In this document: piece after piece, positions 55,990-64,000 of the stretch | Layout: the number at the start of each line of letters is the position of its first letter | How positions within the stretch are numbered: position 1 is the stretch's first letter | NCBI RefSeq assembly: GCF_003254575.1 | Contig: NZ_QJUA01000010.1 | Span: 85,070-149,069, forward strand | Length of the DNA: 64,000 bases | Direction of reading: 5' to 3' | From: Mycobacterium kyogaense | GTDB taxonomy: Bacteria; Actinomycetota; Actinomycetes; Mycobacteriales; Mycobacteriaceae | The notes under the pieces: model-generated | What the model was told of the DNA's origin: nothing | What the model saw: only the letters and a program-made list of their open reading frames with translations | The model's database searches: none | Program-made: the position numbers and the translations under genes

Positions 55990-57478
55990 TGCACGCGTTG
56001 TGCGCTTCGGCCACACTGGTTGCCAGCTCGCGCGTGGTGTCGATCGGTGTGGCGGTGGTCCACTGATCCGTCCAGCCGCCCAGTGCACCGGCCATCGCGG
56101 GCGTCGCATCCGACGCCGTCGTACCCCTGTGGGCGATCCTGGCCGCGGCATCACCGACTGGAGAGGTGCAGAGGAGTTCGACCAGTGGGCAGCACGTCTG
56201 GGCAGCGAGCGAGCGGACCCGATCACGCTGCGCCGCGTTGCGCCAGGTGCCGTCGAGGATCACCGAATGTCCTGCGGCAAGCGAGGTGTGCGCTCTGGCG
56301 AGCACCTCGTCGTAGACAGCGGCGACATTGGTCGACGAGTAGAGACCTTGGTCGAGTTCCCTCGCTGCGCCGCCGATCTCGCCCACCGACCGCATCTCGC
56401 GCCGTACGTCGTCGGTCGAGATGACCACAGCGCCGACTGTCACCGCCAGGGCGCGCGCCAGGGTGGTCTTTCCGGTTCCCGGGCCACCTCCGATCACGAC
56501 GAGGCGGACGCACCCCTCCTTCAGATGTGCCAACGACAGAGCCAGGTGCGCACGCGCGTCCCGGCCGGCCTCTGCGTGCCCCTGCTGGACCCGCACACCG
56601 TCGACCTTGGCGCGGACGACGGCGCGGTAGGCGATGCAGACGTGCTGCAGCGATGCCGGCGCATCGTCGCCGGCCCGCCGGGAGTACTCCTCGAGAAAAG
56701 CCTCAGCGAGGTCGCGACGCCCCAGGAACTCGACGTCCATGGCGAGAAATGCGGCATCATCCACCCCGTCGACGTACCGCAGTCGGTCGTCGAACTCCAG
56801 GCAGTCGAGGAGAACCGGCCCCTCCGGTGTGCAGAAGATGTCCTGGCTGAGGAGGTCGCCATGGCCGTCGACGATGCGATTCTCCGCAATTCGGTTCTTG
56901 TACAATGATTCTCGGCCGGCGAGGAATCGCATCGCCAGGCTTTCCACCTCGTCGAGCGTGTCACCGGCGATCACCGGACCCACGAATCGCCGCAACTCGT
57001 TCAGGTTCTGACGCCAACGGTCGGTCACGGCCGACAGGGTTGCCTCGGCGTCGATAGCGAGGCCGCGACGCGCGCCGGCGTGGAATCGCGCCAGGTCTGC
57101 CGCGATCGTCATCAACCACGGACCGGCAGCAACTCCTGTGCCGATGAGATGGGCCAGCCGCTGGGCATCGGGGTACCTGCGCATGACGACGACCGGCTCC
57201 TCGGTGCCGTCGGGTTGACGGAAGTGCCCTACCCCCAGATAGCTCGACGGGGCGAGGCGGCTGTTGAGGTCGACCTCGCGGTGACACACCCGCTCTCGTT
57301 GTTCGACGGTGCTGAAATCGAGGAAGTCGGTGTGCACGGGCTTCTTCGTCTTGTATGCGCGATCACCGACGAGCACGACGAGGCCGGTGTGGGTCTCGCA
57401 CACCTCTGCCGCCAGGTTGCCCGGAGTGGCCCAGGGCGCCGCGGGGAGTCCGTCCGCCCCGTCCTGCCTCGCTGTCAT
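55928..57478 (-). CDS. Bifunctional APH-like kinase / AAA ATPase (Rv2004c-like)
   Basis: A 516-residue protein like Rv2004c (498 residues). The N-terminal half (about 30-330) is an aminoglycoside phosphotransferase-like kinase, with HGDLLSQDIF as catalytic loop and LLDCLEFDDRLRYVDG after it. The C-terminal half (about 355-500) is a zeta-toxin/gluconate-kinase-type P-loop with GGGPGTGKTTLARAL. The ATG at 57478 is chosen; GTG 57493 is possible. Rv2004c is DosR-regulated and its substrate is unknown. A DosR-like box is about 56 bases upstream. It overlaps the P1B-5 ATPase gene by 62 bases at its 3' end. Confidence 0.85.
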   Translation of the reverse strand: MTARQDGADGLPAAPWATPGNLAAEVCETHTGLVVLVGDRAYKTKKPVHTDFLDFSTVEQRERVCHREVDLNSRLAPSSYLGVGHFRQPDGTEEPVVVMRRYPDAQRLAHLIGTGVAAGPWLMTIAADLARFHAGARRGLAIDAEATLSAVTDRWRQNLNELRRFVGPVIAGDTLDEVESLAMRFLAGRESLYKNRIAENRIVDGHGDLLSQDIFCTPEGPVLLDCLEFDDRLRYVDGVDDAAFLAMDVEFLGRRDLAEAFLEEYSRRAGDDAPASLQHVCIAYRAVVRAKVDGVRVQQGHAEAGRDARAHLALSLAHLKEGCVRLVVIGGGPGTGKTTLARALAVTVGAVVISTDDVRREMRSVGEIGGAARELDQGLYSSTNVAAVYDEVLARAHTSLAAGHSVILDGTWRNAAQRDRVRSLAAQTCCPLVELLCTSPVGDAAARIAHRGTTASDATPAMAGALGGWTDQWTTATPIDTTRELATSVAEAHNACISAIEQAADAPVAAHPRRRG

Positions 57479-57533
57479 CCTTCGACTGTGCACGTCGGCG
57501 CGGGCCGACAACAGAGCACCGATGTCCGACAAC

Positions 57534-57551
57534 TGGGGACCATCGACCCTG
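57534..57551. promoter_or_regulatory. DosR-like box between divergent kinase and Acg-like genes
   Basis: TGGGGACCATCGACCCTG has the GGGACC-AT-CGACCC form, resembling the known M. tuberculosis acg promoter type. It is 56 bases from the minus-strand start (57478) and 57 bases from the nitroreductase (57608), so it can serve both. Confidence 0.68.
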
Positions 57552-57607
57552 TCTGCTCGGGCATGTCGAGCGGATCGTGGGGTCGACACACAGGAGGAGA
57601 TCTGACG

Positions 57608-58600
57608 ATGCACGGCGTGACAGTCGACCTCGACGTCCTCACCGACGCAGTGGCACTCGCGTGCCGCGCGCCGTCCCTGCACAACAGCCAGCCCTGGCGC
57701 TGGATCAGCACCGGCGATGTCGTGTCCCTGTTCCTCGACACGGAGGTGGCTCCGCGCTACACCGATACCTCGGGTAGGGAACTCGTGGTGAGCTGTGGCG
57801 CCGTGCTGGATCACTTTCGGGTGTCGATGGCCGCCGCGGGCTACCGCGCCACGGCGGACCGTTTCCCCAATCCGAACAATCAGAACCATCTGTGTGACAT
57901 CGACTTCCGGCCGGCCGGGTTCGTCGCCGAGGCGTATCGGGAGCGGGCCGAGGCGATCGGGCGACGGCGCACCGACCGGCTGCCCTTCGCCGCCCCGCCG
58001 CACTGGGACGGTTTCCTCGAGTTCCTCGAGCAGCTGCCCGCGGCGCACGACTGGCCCGGCGTGGACATGGTCGTGCTGCCCGACGAATCCCGATCGGATC
58101 TGATCAGGGCCTCCGAGCTGGCTCGCTCGACGCGCCGCTACGACTCCGCGTATCACGCCGAACTCTTCGGGTGGACAACCCCTCTGGCGATCAGCGAAGG
58201 CATTCCGACCGGCGCGCTGCTCTCGCCGGCCGAAAGCGAGCGCGTCGCGATCGGCCGTGATTTCCCCACTGTCGGCACGGGAGATCGTCTTCCCGACATC
58301 GCCACGGACGACTGCAAAGTCGTCGTGCTGTCCACCGAGGACAACACCCGCGACAGCCTCTTGCGGTGCGGAGAGATGTTGTCGTCGATCCTGCTCGACG
58401 CGACGATAGCGGGGCTGGCGACGTGCACCCTGTCCCACCTGACCGAGGTGCAGGCAAGTCGCCGCATCGTGTCGGCGCTGACCGGTTCGCAGAGCATCCC
58501 GCAGGTCCTGGTCCGCATCGGATCCTCCTGCAGTCATGACGATCTCACCCCGAAGACGCCGCGCCGTCCGGTGTCCGAGGTCTTGAGTTTCAGGGATTGA
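57608..58600 (+). CDS. Acg-family nitroreductase-like flavoprotein (second copy)
   Basis: A 330-residue Acg-like protein, the same length as the copy at 32783. The motif APSLHNSQPWRW is at about 22-33, SCGAVLDHFRVSMAAAGY is the next conserved block, and the C-terminus has GLATCTLSHLTEV and TPKTPRRPVSEV. ATG 57608 has GGAGGAG about eight bases upstream; the long upstream frame is a shadow of the divergent gene. A DosR-like box precedes it by 57 bases and a Usp gene follows in seven bases. Physiological activity is unsettled for the family. Confidence 0.87.
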   Translation: MHGVTVDLDVLTDAVALACRAPSLHNSQPWRWISTGDVVSLFLDTEVAPRYTDTSGRELVVSCGAVLDHFRVSMAAAGYRATADRFPNPNNQNHLCDIDFRPAGFVAEAYRERAEAIGRRRTDRLPFAAPPHWDGFLEFLEQLPAAHDWPGVDMVVLPDESRSDLIRASELARSTRRYDSAYHAELFGWTTPLAISEGIPTGALLSPAESERVAIGRDFPTVGTGDRLPDIATDDCKVVVLSTEDNTRDSLLRCGEMLSSILLDATIAGLATCTLSHLTEVQASRRIVSALTGSQSIPQVLVRIGSSCSHDDLTPKTPRRPVSEVLSFRD

Positions 58601-58606
58601 GGAGCC

Positions 58607-59443
58607 ATGCATCAGGCGCCAGCCGTGGTCGTCGGGGTCGACGGCTCCTGTTCGGCGTCAGCCGCCGCGCTGTGGGCGATCGACGAGGCGGTGAGTCGGG
58701 ACATCCCTCTCCGGCTGCTTCACGCCGTACCACACCGTGACAGACCGACGACGACAGACGACATCGACCGCGCATCCGACATCGTCGACACCGCGGCCGC
58801 AGCCATCGAGGCCACCGGAAAGCAGGTGAAGGTCGAGACCCAGATCGCCTCAGGCGATGTCACACAGGTGCTACTCGACCAGGCCCGACGAGCTGCCATG
58901 CTGTGCATCGGCTCCTCGGGACGTGTGCACGCGGGAATCGGCCACAGGCAGTCCACTGCGTTGGCCGTGGCACGGTCGGCGAACTGCCCTGTGGCGGTGA
59001 TTCACTCTCCTTCCGCGGCCGCCGGCGTGAGCTGTGTGGTGGCCGAGGTCGACGACACCGCGGCCGGCGATCTGGTGCTGCGACGCGGTATCGACGAGGC
59101 ATTGCTGCGTGGGATCCCGTTGCGCGTCGTCACTGCCTGGCCGGCACGCTATCCCGATGTCCAGGGTGGTTCGTCGGCCACGATGACGCGCATGGTGCGG
59201 ACCCGCCTGCAGCGGCGTCTCTCGGCGTGGCGGGAACACCATCCCGGTCTCGATGCCCGCGCCGTTGCCGTACCCGGCAACATCCTCAACTACCTCGCCA
59301 GACACCGGGACGAGATCGCGCTGGCGATCGTGCCGCACGGTCGCGGAGCCGGAATCGCCGAACTGATGTCGTCCACACCGCCGTCATCCGCGCCGGATCT
59401 CAGCTTCAACGTCCTGATCTGCGAGCCCGCCGGCGACGACTGA
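58607..59443 (+). CDS. Universal stress protein, degenerate ATP-loop form
   Basis: A 278-residue tandem Usp fold. The first half begins [16 protein letters not shown], and its loop GSSGRVHAGIGHRQST keeps the two early glycines but has Gln where the late Gly should be. The second half is shortened and has a PHGRGAGIAELMSST loop that is also noncanonical. It lies six bases after the Acg-like gene and is presumably cotranscribed with it. Loss of the ATP motif suggests a nucleotide-free or partner role; that is inference. Confidence 0.8.
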   Translation: MHQAPAVVVGVDGSCSASAAALWAIDEAVSRDIPLRLLHAVPHRDRPTTTDDIDRASDIVDTAAAAIEATGKQVKVETQIASGDVTQVLLDQARRAAMLCIGSSGRVHAGIGHRQSTALAVARSANCPVAVIHSPSAAAGVSCVVAEVDDTAAGDLVLRRGIDEALLRGIPLRVVTAWPARYPDVQGGSSATMTRMVRTRLQRRLSAWREHHPGLDARAVAVPGNILNYLARHRDEIALAIVPHGRGAGIAELMSSTPPSSAPDLSFNVLICEPAGDD

Positions 59444-59458
59444 CCGGCGAGCAGTCCG

Positions 59459-60220
59459 TCACGTCCGGACGAGCAGCAACGAGCAATCCGGATACCCGAG
59501 GATCGGATGGCAGTTCGGCGCGGCCATCGTGGCGAGCCGACGCGCGTCCCCCGGTCCGACCACCGCCAGCCCGACGCCGCCATCTGCCTCGTCACCCCTG
59601 TCGTAGTGGCCGCCGGTGCCGGCGGCGACCGTCTCGACATGGACATCGGGATAGCGCCGAATCCAGCTCAGCGCTCGTCGATCGATCTGGCGCACCGTCG
59701 CGTGCCGCAGCCGGCCCTCGTGCATGGCGAGATGGACGACATCGTCGTTACCGGCCTCGTCCGACAGGACGACCGAGATGACACCGTCGGTCTGCGGCGT
59801 GCCGTCTCGACGCGTCCGGATGATCGCCACCGGACAGTGGGCTCCCTCCGCCAGAGTCAGGGCGGTCGGACCGATCGGCGCCGCGCCACTGTGGTGCTCG
59901 CGGTGCCGGGACCCGATGCACACCATCGCCGCCCGCTCGGATTCGCCCACGAGAATCGCACCGGGAACGCCCCTCACCGACGCCAGCTCGACCCGCACCG
60001 AACCCGCAGCGTCCACGGCAACGCGTTCCGCTCGAATCAACACCGGGTCCGCGTCGGGCGGGTCGGGCGCCTGGGCGGTCACATGGACGAGACGGAGAAC
60101 GGCATCTTCGGCGGTGGCTTCTGCGGCGGCCCAGCGAACGGCGTTCAGCGATGCCGGCGAGCCGTCGACTCCGACGACGACACAGCCTTCTCCGCCGTGG
60201 ACCGTCGCGTCCGGCGTCAT
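59459..60220 (-). CDS. Universal stress protein, degenerate ATP-loop form
   Basis: A 253-residue tandem Usp fold. The first domain starts [15 protein letters not shown], but its loop is [17 protein letters not shown] with His in place of the second Gly. The second half (about 140-253) has no recognisable G2xG9xG motif and is shortened. The start at 60220 overlaps the stop of the upstream Usp gene (ATGA). It is the second gene of a DosR-boxed Usp pair and convergent with the Usp at 58607. Confidence 0.8.
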   Translation of the reverse strand: MTPDATVHGGEGCVVVGVDGSPASLNAVRWAAAEATAEDAVLRLVHVTAQAPDPPDADPVLIRAERVAVDAAGSVRVELASVRGVPGAILVGESERAAMVCIGSRHREHHSGAAPIGPTALTLAEGAHCPVAIIRTRRDGTPQTDGVISVVLSDEAGNDDVVHLAMHEGRLRHATVRQIDRRALSWIRRYPDVHVETVAAGTGGHYDRGDEADGGVGLAVVGPGDARRLATMAAPNCHPILGYPDCSLLLVRT

Positions 60221-61107
60221 GACTGTCGGGCGACGATCACCGGGATCTTCGCCGACTGCACCACCGCCCAGCTCACCGAGCCCAGCAGGAGACCCGCGAA
60301 ACCGCCACGGCCATGGCTGCCGACGACCAGCAGCTGCGCGGACACGGACTCTTCGATGAGCCTGTGCGCGGCGCTGTCCTGACCGACCACCCGACGCACC
60401 GCGACATCGGGATAGCGCTCACCCCACCCCGCAAGTCGTTGCGCCAGTTCCTCATCCGCCTGCTTCGCCACGTCCGCGGCGGTCGCGTCGACATAGAAAT
60501 CAGCGCTGTTCATCCAGGTGTGGACGGCGATCAACTCGACGCCGCGCCGCGACGCCTCGTCGTAGGCGATCGCGACCGCCAGTTCGGACGCCGGCGAGGC
60601 GTCGACGCCGACCACGACCGGCGCGGTGACCGCGGTCGCCGCATCGGATTGCTCGTGGACAACGGCGACCGGGCAGTGTGCGTGATGGACCAGCGCCGAA
60701 CTCGTGGACCCCAGCAGCAGACCTTCCAGCGGTCCCAGCCCTCGGCAGCCGACCACCATCATGTCGGCGTCCTTGGACAGGTCGAGCAGGGAAGGCATCA
60801 GCGGGCCTCGCAACACGGCCCTCTCCACCGGAACGGATCGACGTCCCGTCAATGCAGCGGCGCCGAGATCGACCGACCTGGAGACGATGTCGTTGGACTC
60901 CCGGTCGCGTTCTTGGAGGTACTCCTCGGAAATGGGCAGATCGAGCCACGGGCCGACTTCATCGGAGGGCTCGACGTACACCACGGTCAGCGGAACGTCG
61001 CGCAGTGATGCCTCACGTGCAGCCCAGGCCACCGCCGTGTCCGACGTCGGTGAGCCATCCACTGCCGCAACGAGTCCGCGGGGTCTGGGAATGTGTTGAG
61101 AAGTCAT
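60217..61107 (-). CDS. Universal stress protein, two canonical ATP-binding domains (Rv2623-like)
   Basis: A 296-residue tandem Usp with both ATP loops intact: [16 protein letters not shown] (about 119-134) and [16 protein letters not shown] (near 264-279). Strand-1 motifs [13 protein letters not shown] and [12 protein letters not shown] are present. Rv2623, of this type, is a DosR-regulated ATP-binding growth regulator. The start is ATG 61107. Two DosR-like boxes lie 54 and 83 bases upstream. Confidence 0.87.
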   Translation of the reverse strand: MTSQHIPRPRGLVAAVDGSPTSDTAVAWAAREASLRDVPLTVVYVEPSDEVGPWLDLPISEEYLQERDRESNDIVSRSVDLGAAALTGRRSVPVERAVLRGPLMPSLLDLSKDADMMVVGCRGLGPLEGLLLGSTSSALVHHAHCPVAVVHEQSDAATAVTAPVVVGVDASPASELAVAIAYDEASRRGVELIAVHTWMNSADFYVDATAADVAKQADEELAQRLAGWGERYPDVAVRRVVGQDSAAHRLIEESVSAQLLVVGSHGRGGFAGLLLGSVSWAVVQSAKIPVIVARQS

Positions 61108-61160
61108 CGCGCCACCTTTCGTCTGCTGTCTCGACGCTAGGACCGGCGGTGTGTCGATGT

Positions 61161-61178
61161 CTCGGGGCTTTGGTCACC
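61161..61178. promoter_or_regulatory. DosR-like box upstream of the Usp pair
   Basis: CTCGGGGCTTTGGTCACC has GGGGCTTTGGTCACC, a DosR-type core. It lies 54 bases upstream of the start at 61107. Confidence 0.65.
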
Positions 61179-61189
61179 TCGGCGAGGAA

Positions 61190-61207
61190 TGAGGACCTCA
61201 GTCCACG
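61190..61207. promoter_or_regulatory. Second DosR-like box upstream of the Usp pair
   Basis: TGAGGACCTCAGTCCACG contains GGACCTCAGTCC, a near-palindrome. The pair is about 29 bases apart centre to centre. It is also 184 bases before the transporter at 61391, so that gene could be affected. Confidence 0.55.
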
Positions 61208-61390
61208 GGCTGTGGCCCTGCGGTCCACTTGCACTGACCGACCGTTGGCGTCGCGGTGATCACAACCCTGCCCGATGGTCGACGACGCGGTTAGCTTCGA
61301 GCGGTGTTCGACATGCGCCGCCTGGTATCCCTCGCAGATCGCCTGCGCCGGGCCGCACCCCAGACGATCAGCTGATCCCAAGGAATTCCC

Positions 61391-62029
61391 ATGACAGACA
61401 TCGCAATACCCGACGCCCCACCGACCTTCCACGATGCCGCAGCATCAAGCGATGCGGACGTCCGCCCAGGCAACCCCGGCCTTGTCGCGCTCCCGCTGAT
61501 CGTTGCCGGCGGCTTCGGGCTCGGCGTGACCAACACCGGCATCCTCGATGTCTCGGCCGCGGCGGTACCCGTGCTGTTGTCGGCCACCTCCGTCGGGCTC
61601 CTGATCGCCACGATCTGGGCGGCCGCACTGGGGCAGAACGTCAACGCCACCGTCTACGGCACGTTCTTCGGCTTCTACGGCAGTTACGCGGTGCTGTCAC
61701 TGGGCCTCACCCACGACTGGTTCGGAATCGCCCCGGCTGATGCGGCGGGGACGGTGGCGCTGTGGCTGACGAGCTGGCTAGTCACCATCGGGCTGCTGAC
61801 CGTCCTGCTGCTGCGCCTGCCCTGGACCTATCCGGTCCTGCTGCTGGTCGTCGATGCAGCACTCGCCGCACTGCTGGTCGGCAATCTCACCGGCAGCGCG
61901 GGCGCCACACATCTGGGCGGCTGGCTGATCTTCGTGTTCGTCGCGTTTGTCGTCTACTTCTATGCGGCATCGCTGTGGGAGGAGACGGGCGGACGCGCAC
62001 TTCCGCTCGGGCGGCCTCTCGTCGAGTGA
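61391..62029 (+). CDS. AceTr (GPR1/FUN34/SatP) family acetate/succinate-type transporter
   Basis: A 212-residue membrane protein with six predicted helices. The family signature begins NPGLVALPLIVAGGFGLGVTN at about 28-48 and the NVNATVYGTFFGFYGSYAVL stretch (about 79-98) resembles the pore segment. Relatives move acetate, succinate or ammonium. ATG 61391 follows AAGGA. It follows a 283-base gap holding two DosR-like boxes and a possible 23-codon leader, and precedes a CdaR/PucR-type regulator on the same strand. The substrate is not certain. Confidence 0.8.
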   Translation: MTDIAIPDAPPTFHDAAASSDADVRPGNPGLVALPLIVAGGFGLGVTNTGILDVSAAAVPVLLSATSVGLLIATIWAAALGQNVNATVYGTFFGFYGSYAVLSLGLTHDWFGIAPADAAGTVALWLTSWLVTIGLLTVLLLRLPWTYPVLLLVVDAALAALLVGNLTGSAGATHLGGWLIFVFVAFVVYFYAASLWEETGGRALPLGRPLVE

Positions 62030-62154
62030 GCCGGGACCATTGATCTTGGTTTGAGTGCACGCCGCGCGGGTACGGGGGCCCTCGTACGACGTGCTGCGGC
62101 GAGTACACGGGCACCGCAGTTTCAGCGCGAGCTGTCAAGAAGTGGCGATTCGCG

Positions 62155-63834
62155 ATGGTGATTCTGATCGAGTGGGATTTTGTCATGGCCTCCGCGCCGC
62201 GTGGAACGGGCCCGCCATCGGGAGAGCTCGCTGTCCTGTCCGCACTGGCTTTCCAATTGCCGGGCGCCGCAGATGTTCTCGCTGAGGCAGAGGCCGCAGT
62301 GCCCCGCCTGGGATCTTGTCGATTCGAAGCTGCGTACCGGTGCGTCGACGAGTCATGGGATCGACTATCCCCGGGTCTGGACGATCACGTGGACATGGAT
62401 CAGTTGGTCACCGGTTGTCGCGGTAACGGATCTGTGGAGCTACCCGGCCGTGCCTGGGCGTGGGCATTCCCCCTCAGTCATCGCGGCATTGTCCAGGGAA
62501 CCCTTGTCGTCAGCTGTGTCGATCACCCGTCGAGCGACAACATCCAGCTGCTGATGGTGCTCGCCAATCAGGCTGGTGCAGCGTTGGCTTACGGCGTCCT
62601 CCAACACCGTGGTGAGACGTTCGTCGAGAAACTAGCCACAGCGACCAATGAGCTGGCCACCGTACGGCGACAGCTGCGCAACCGGTCGATAGTCCACGAG
62701 ACCATCGAAGCCGCCTTGGCCGGCGGCGGGGGTGAGCACGCGATCACCGACGCTCTCCACGAGCTGACGGGGCTGCCGATCGCCCTGGAAGACAAGTTCG
62801 GCAATCTTCGATGCTGGTCCGGACCTGGGCAGTCGGCACGCTATCCGGAACCGGACCCGCAACAGCGTCTGCGTCAGCTCGCCGCGCTGGCCGCCCACCA
62901 CGGACCCATGCGAGTGAAGGATCGCGTCGCGGTCCTGTTGGCCCCTCGCGGAGATCAGCTCGGCGTCCTGGCGATCATCGACCCTCGGATGCAGGTGACC
63001 GACGACGACATCTTCGCGTTGCACTTCGCCTGCACGATGTTGGGCTACGAACTGTCGCATCAGCGCAGCCTCGTCGAGCTCGAAGAGAGCGTTCGCCGGG
63101 AACTCTTCGAAGACCTCCTTGCCGGCATCGACGACGACGCCGCGCTGGCGCGGGCCGAAGCCTTGGGCCATGACCTCCGGCGTCCGCACCACGTGATCGT
63201 GGTGCACAGTTCAGGAAACGCCGATTCCCTCGCCGCCGCTGCTGCCCGTGCCGCAGCCACGTTGAACATCCCCGCCCTCCGCGGCCGACGAGGTCAACTG
63301 ACCGTTCTCCTGGCCGCCGGTCGCCCGGACCCGCGCGCGCTTCACCGGACGTTGAGCGAACTGCTGGGAACGGCGACATGCGCCATCGGAATCGGAGCAC
63401 GGTGCGATTCGCCCTCCGGCATCCCGCAGTCGTTCACCGAAGCCCAGCGAGCACTCAACGTGCGGCTACATTCCGCGACGCCCTCGGGCGCCTCCGCTTT
63501 CGAAGAGCTCGGGTTCTATCGTCTCGTCGATGCGGCCCATACCCGCGGAGCCGTCGAAGATTTCGTTCGGGAATGGCTCGGCGAACTTCTCGACTACGAC
63601 GCGACCAAGAAGTCGGAACTGGTCCTCACCCTCAGCAAGCATCTCGAAAGTGGCGGAAACTACGACGATTCCGCCAAGGCGCTGCACATCCACCGCAGCA
63701 CGCTGCGCTACCGACTGGCACGGATCGGTGAGCTGACCGGATACGACCTGCGTGATGTCGACATCCGGTTCAATCTCCACGCGGCCACTCGGGCGTGGCG
63801 GTTCCTCCACCCCGAGCCCGCCCGCCCGTCATGA
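62155..63834 (+). CDS. CdaR/PucR-family transcriptional regulator with GAF domain
   Basis: A 559-residue regulator. A GAF-like domain lies at about 70-160, and a middle CdaR GGDEF-like segment at about 300-440. The C-terminal PucR/HTH_30 helix-turn-helix (about 495-548) contains LSKHLESGGNYDDSAKAL and HIHRSTLRYRLARI. The start is ATG 62155; ATG 62185 is a possible alternative, as neither has a strong ribosome site. It follows the AceTr transporter by 125 bases on the same strand and may control it or organic-acid use. The downstream end is at 63834. Confidence 0.8.
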   Translation: MVILIEWDFVMASAPRGTGPPSGELAVLSALAFQLPGAADVLAEAEAAVPRLGSCRFEAAYRCVDESWDRLSPGLDDHVDMDQLVTGCRGNGSVELPGRAWAWAFPLSHRGIVQGTLVVSCVDHPSSDNIQLLMVLANQAGAALAYGVLQHRGETFVEKLATATNELATVRRQLRNRSIVHETIEAALAGGGGEHAITDALHELTGLPIALEDKFGNLRCWSGPGQSARYPEPDPQQRLRQLAALAAHHGPMRVKDRVAVLLAPRGDQLGVLAIIDPRMQVTDDDIFALHFACTMLGYELSHQRSLVELEESVRRELFEDLLAGIDDDAALARAEALGHDLRRPHHVIVVHSSGNADSLAAAAARAAATLNIPALRGRRGQLTVLLAAGRPDPRALHRTLSELLGTATCAIGIGARCDSPSGIPQSFTEAQRALNVRLHSATPSGASAFEELGFYRLVDAAHTRGAVEDFVREWLGELLDYDATKKSELVLTLSKHLESGGNYDDSAKALHIHRSTLRYRLARIGELTGYDLRDVDIRFNLHAATRAWRFLHPEPARPS

Positions 63835-64000
63835 CCGACCTGAGCCATCCGGTGCGGACGCGTAAGCCCCAGCGATGCCATCGATTATGGCCCCACTGAC
63901 CCGCCGGTACTACCGGTTCCCCTGGTTTTGGTTCCGACGGGTCGGTGTCTGGGCCGGCCCGCAAAACCACTATTGCGCTTTGCGACCAGAACCTTGTAAA
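63835..64000. other. Unassigned tail of the window
   Basis: These 166 bases hold no gene or structure I can support. They contain a stretch of lower GC and no tRNA-like fold; a gene beginning just beyond the window may explain them. Confidence 0.3.

Noticed and set aside
61304..61375. A possible 23-residue leader peptide (GTG start) before the AceTr transporter
   Set aside because: It has no ribosome-binding site, no attenuator-like hairpin was seen, and such short frames are common in this composition.
62033..62045. GGGACCATTGATC as a DosR site before the CdaR-like regulator
   Set aside because: Only the first half matches, and it is more than 100 bases from the start.
63770..63970. A 66-codon minus-strand frame at the window end
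   Set aside because: It overlaps the 3' end of the regulator, has no motif and is compositionally Arg/Gly-rich.

Overview
The window is chromosomal DNA from a high-GC actinobacterium, almost certainly a fast-growing Mycobacterium (Mycolicibacterium). From memory of the protein families, many products read as orthologues of M. tuberculosis proteins: Rv3168, Rv3169, AofH (Rv3170), Hpx (Rv3171c), FabG3 (Rv2002), DosT, Tgs1, PfkB (Rv2029c), Rv2030c, OtsB1 (Rv2006), Rv2004c, the Acg nitroreductases and the tandem universal stress proteins. M. tuberculosis lacks the group 3b [NiFe] hydrogenase found here, whereas M. smegmatis has one under DosR control. No database search was possible, so every family name rests on motif and sequence recognition. 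No rRNA, tRNA, insertion sequence, CRISPR array or clear pseudogene was seen, and no gap between genes exceeds 300 bases.

Region 1 (1-22060) is catabolic and oxidative metabolism. It opens with the Rv3168/Rv3169 pair, the first gene cut by the window edge. An EthA/MymA-type Baeyer-Villiger monooxygenase follows. Divergent from it is a tight acyl-CoA dehydrogenase / aldehyde dehydrogenase / class III CoA-transferase operon that best fits glutarate-semialdehyde to crotonyl-CoA conversion (end of lysine catabolism). A PucR regulator and an F420-type LLM oxidoreductase lie on the opposite strand. Then come AofH and Hpx, a quinone-oxidoreductase-like protein, a large LuxR-type ATPase regulator, two short-chain dehydrogenases, a small membrane protein, a small exported cysteine-spaced protein, a HAPMO-like Baeyer-Villiger monooxygenase and a zinc alcohol dehydrogenase.

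Region 2 (22070-61400) is a hypoxia/dormancy island. About a dozen intergenic sites resemble the DosR (DevR) palindrome. They precede a pyridoxamine-oxidase-fold protein with a DosT-like haem sensor kinase, an atypical two-domain pyruvate kinase divergent from hyhBGSL plus maturation protease, the triacylglycerol synthase Tgs1, an Rv1733c-like membrane protein with an Acg nitroreductase, an Rv0079/RafH-like ribosome hibernation factor, the Rv2030c-PfkB pair, the OtsB1-type trehalose phosphatase/GH65 fusion divergent from PEP synthase plus an MgtA-type ATPase, and universal stress proteins. One stress-protein operon ends in a P1B-5 ATPase fused to a hemerythrin domain. Embedded without an obvious DosR box are a serine hydrolase, a GAF-SpoIIE-HATPase phosphatase with a STAS partner, a TetR regulator and a GlcG/HbpS protein. 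The dosR response-regulator gene and an hsp20 gene are absent, so this is a target locus controlled from elsewhere.

Region 3 (61391-64000) holds an acetate/succinate-type (AceTr/SatP) transporter and a CdaR/PucR-type regulator, then 166 bases with nothing recognisable.

Together the island looks like a low-oxygen programme: O2/redox sensing by DosT, reductant disposal by a bidirectional hydrogenase, rerouting at fructose-6-phosphate and the PEP-pyruvate node, carbon storage as triacylglycerol and trehalose handling, ribosome hibernation, nitroreductase and USP functions, and metal-ion pumps that may serve Ni/Fe and Mg homeostasis.
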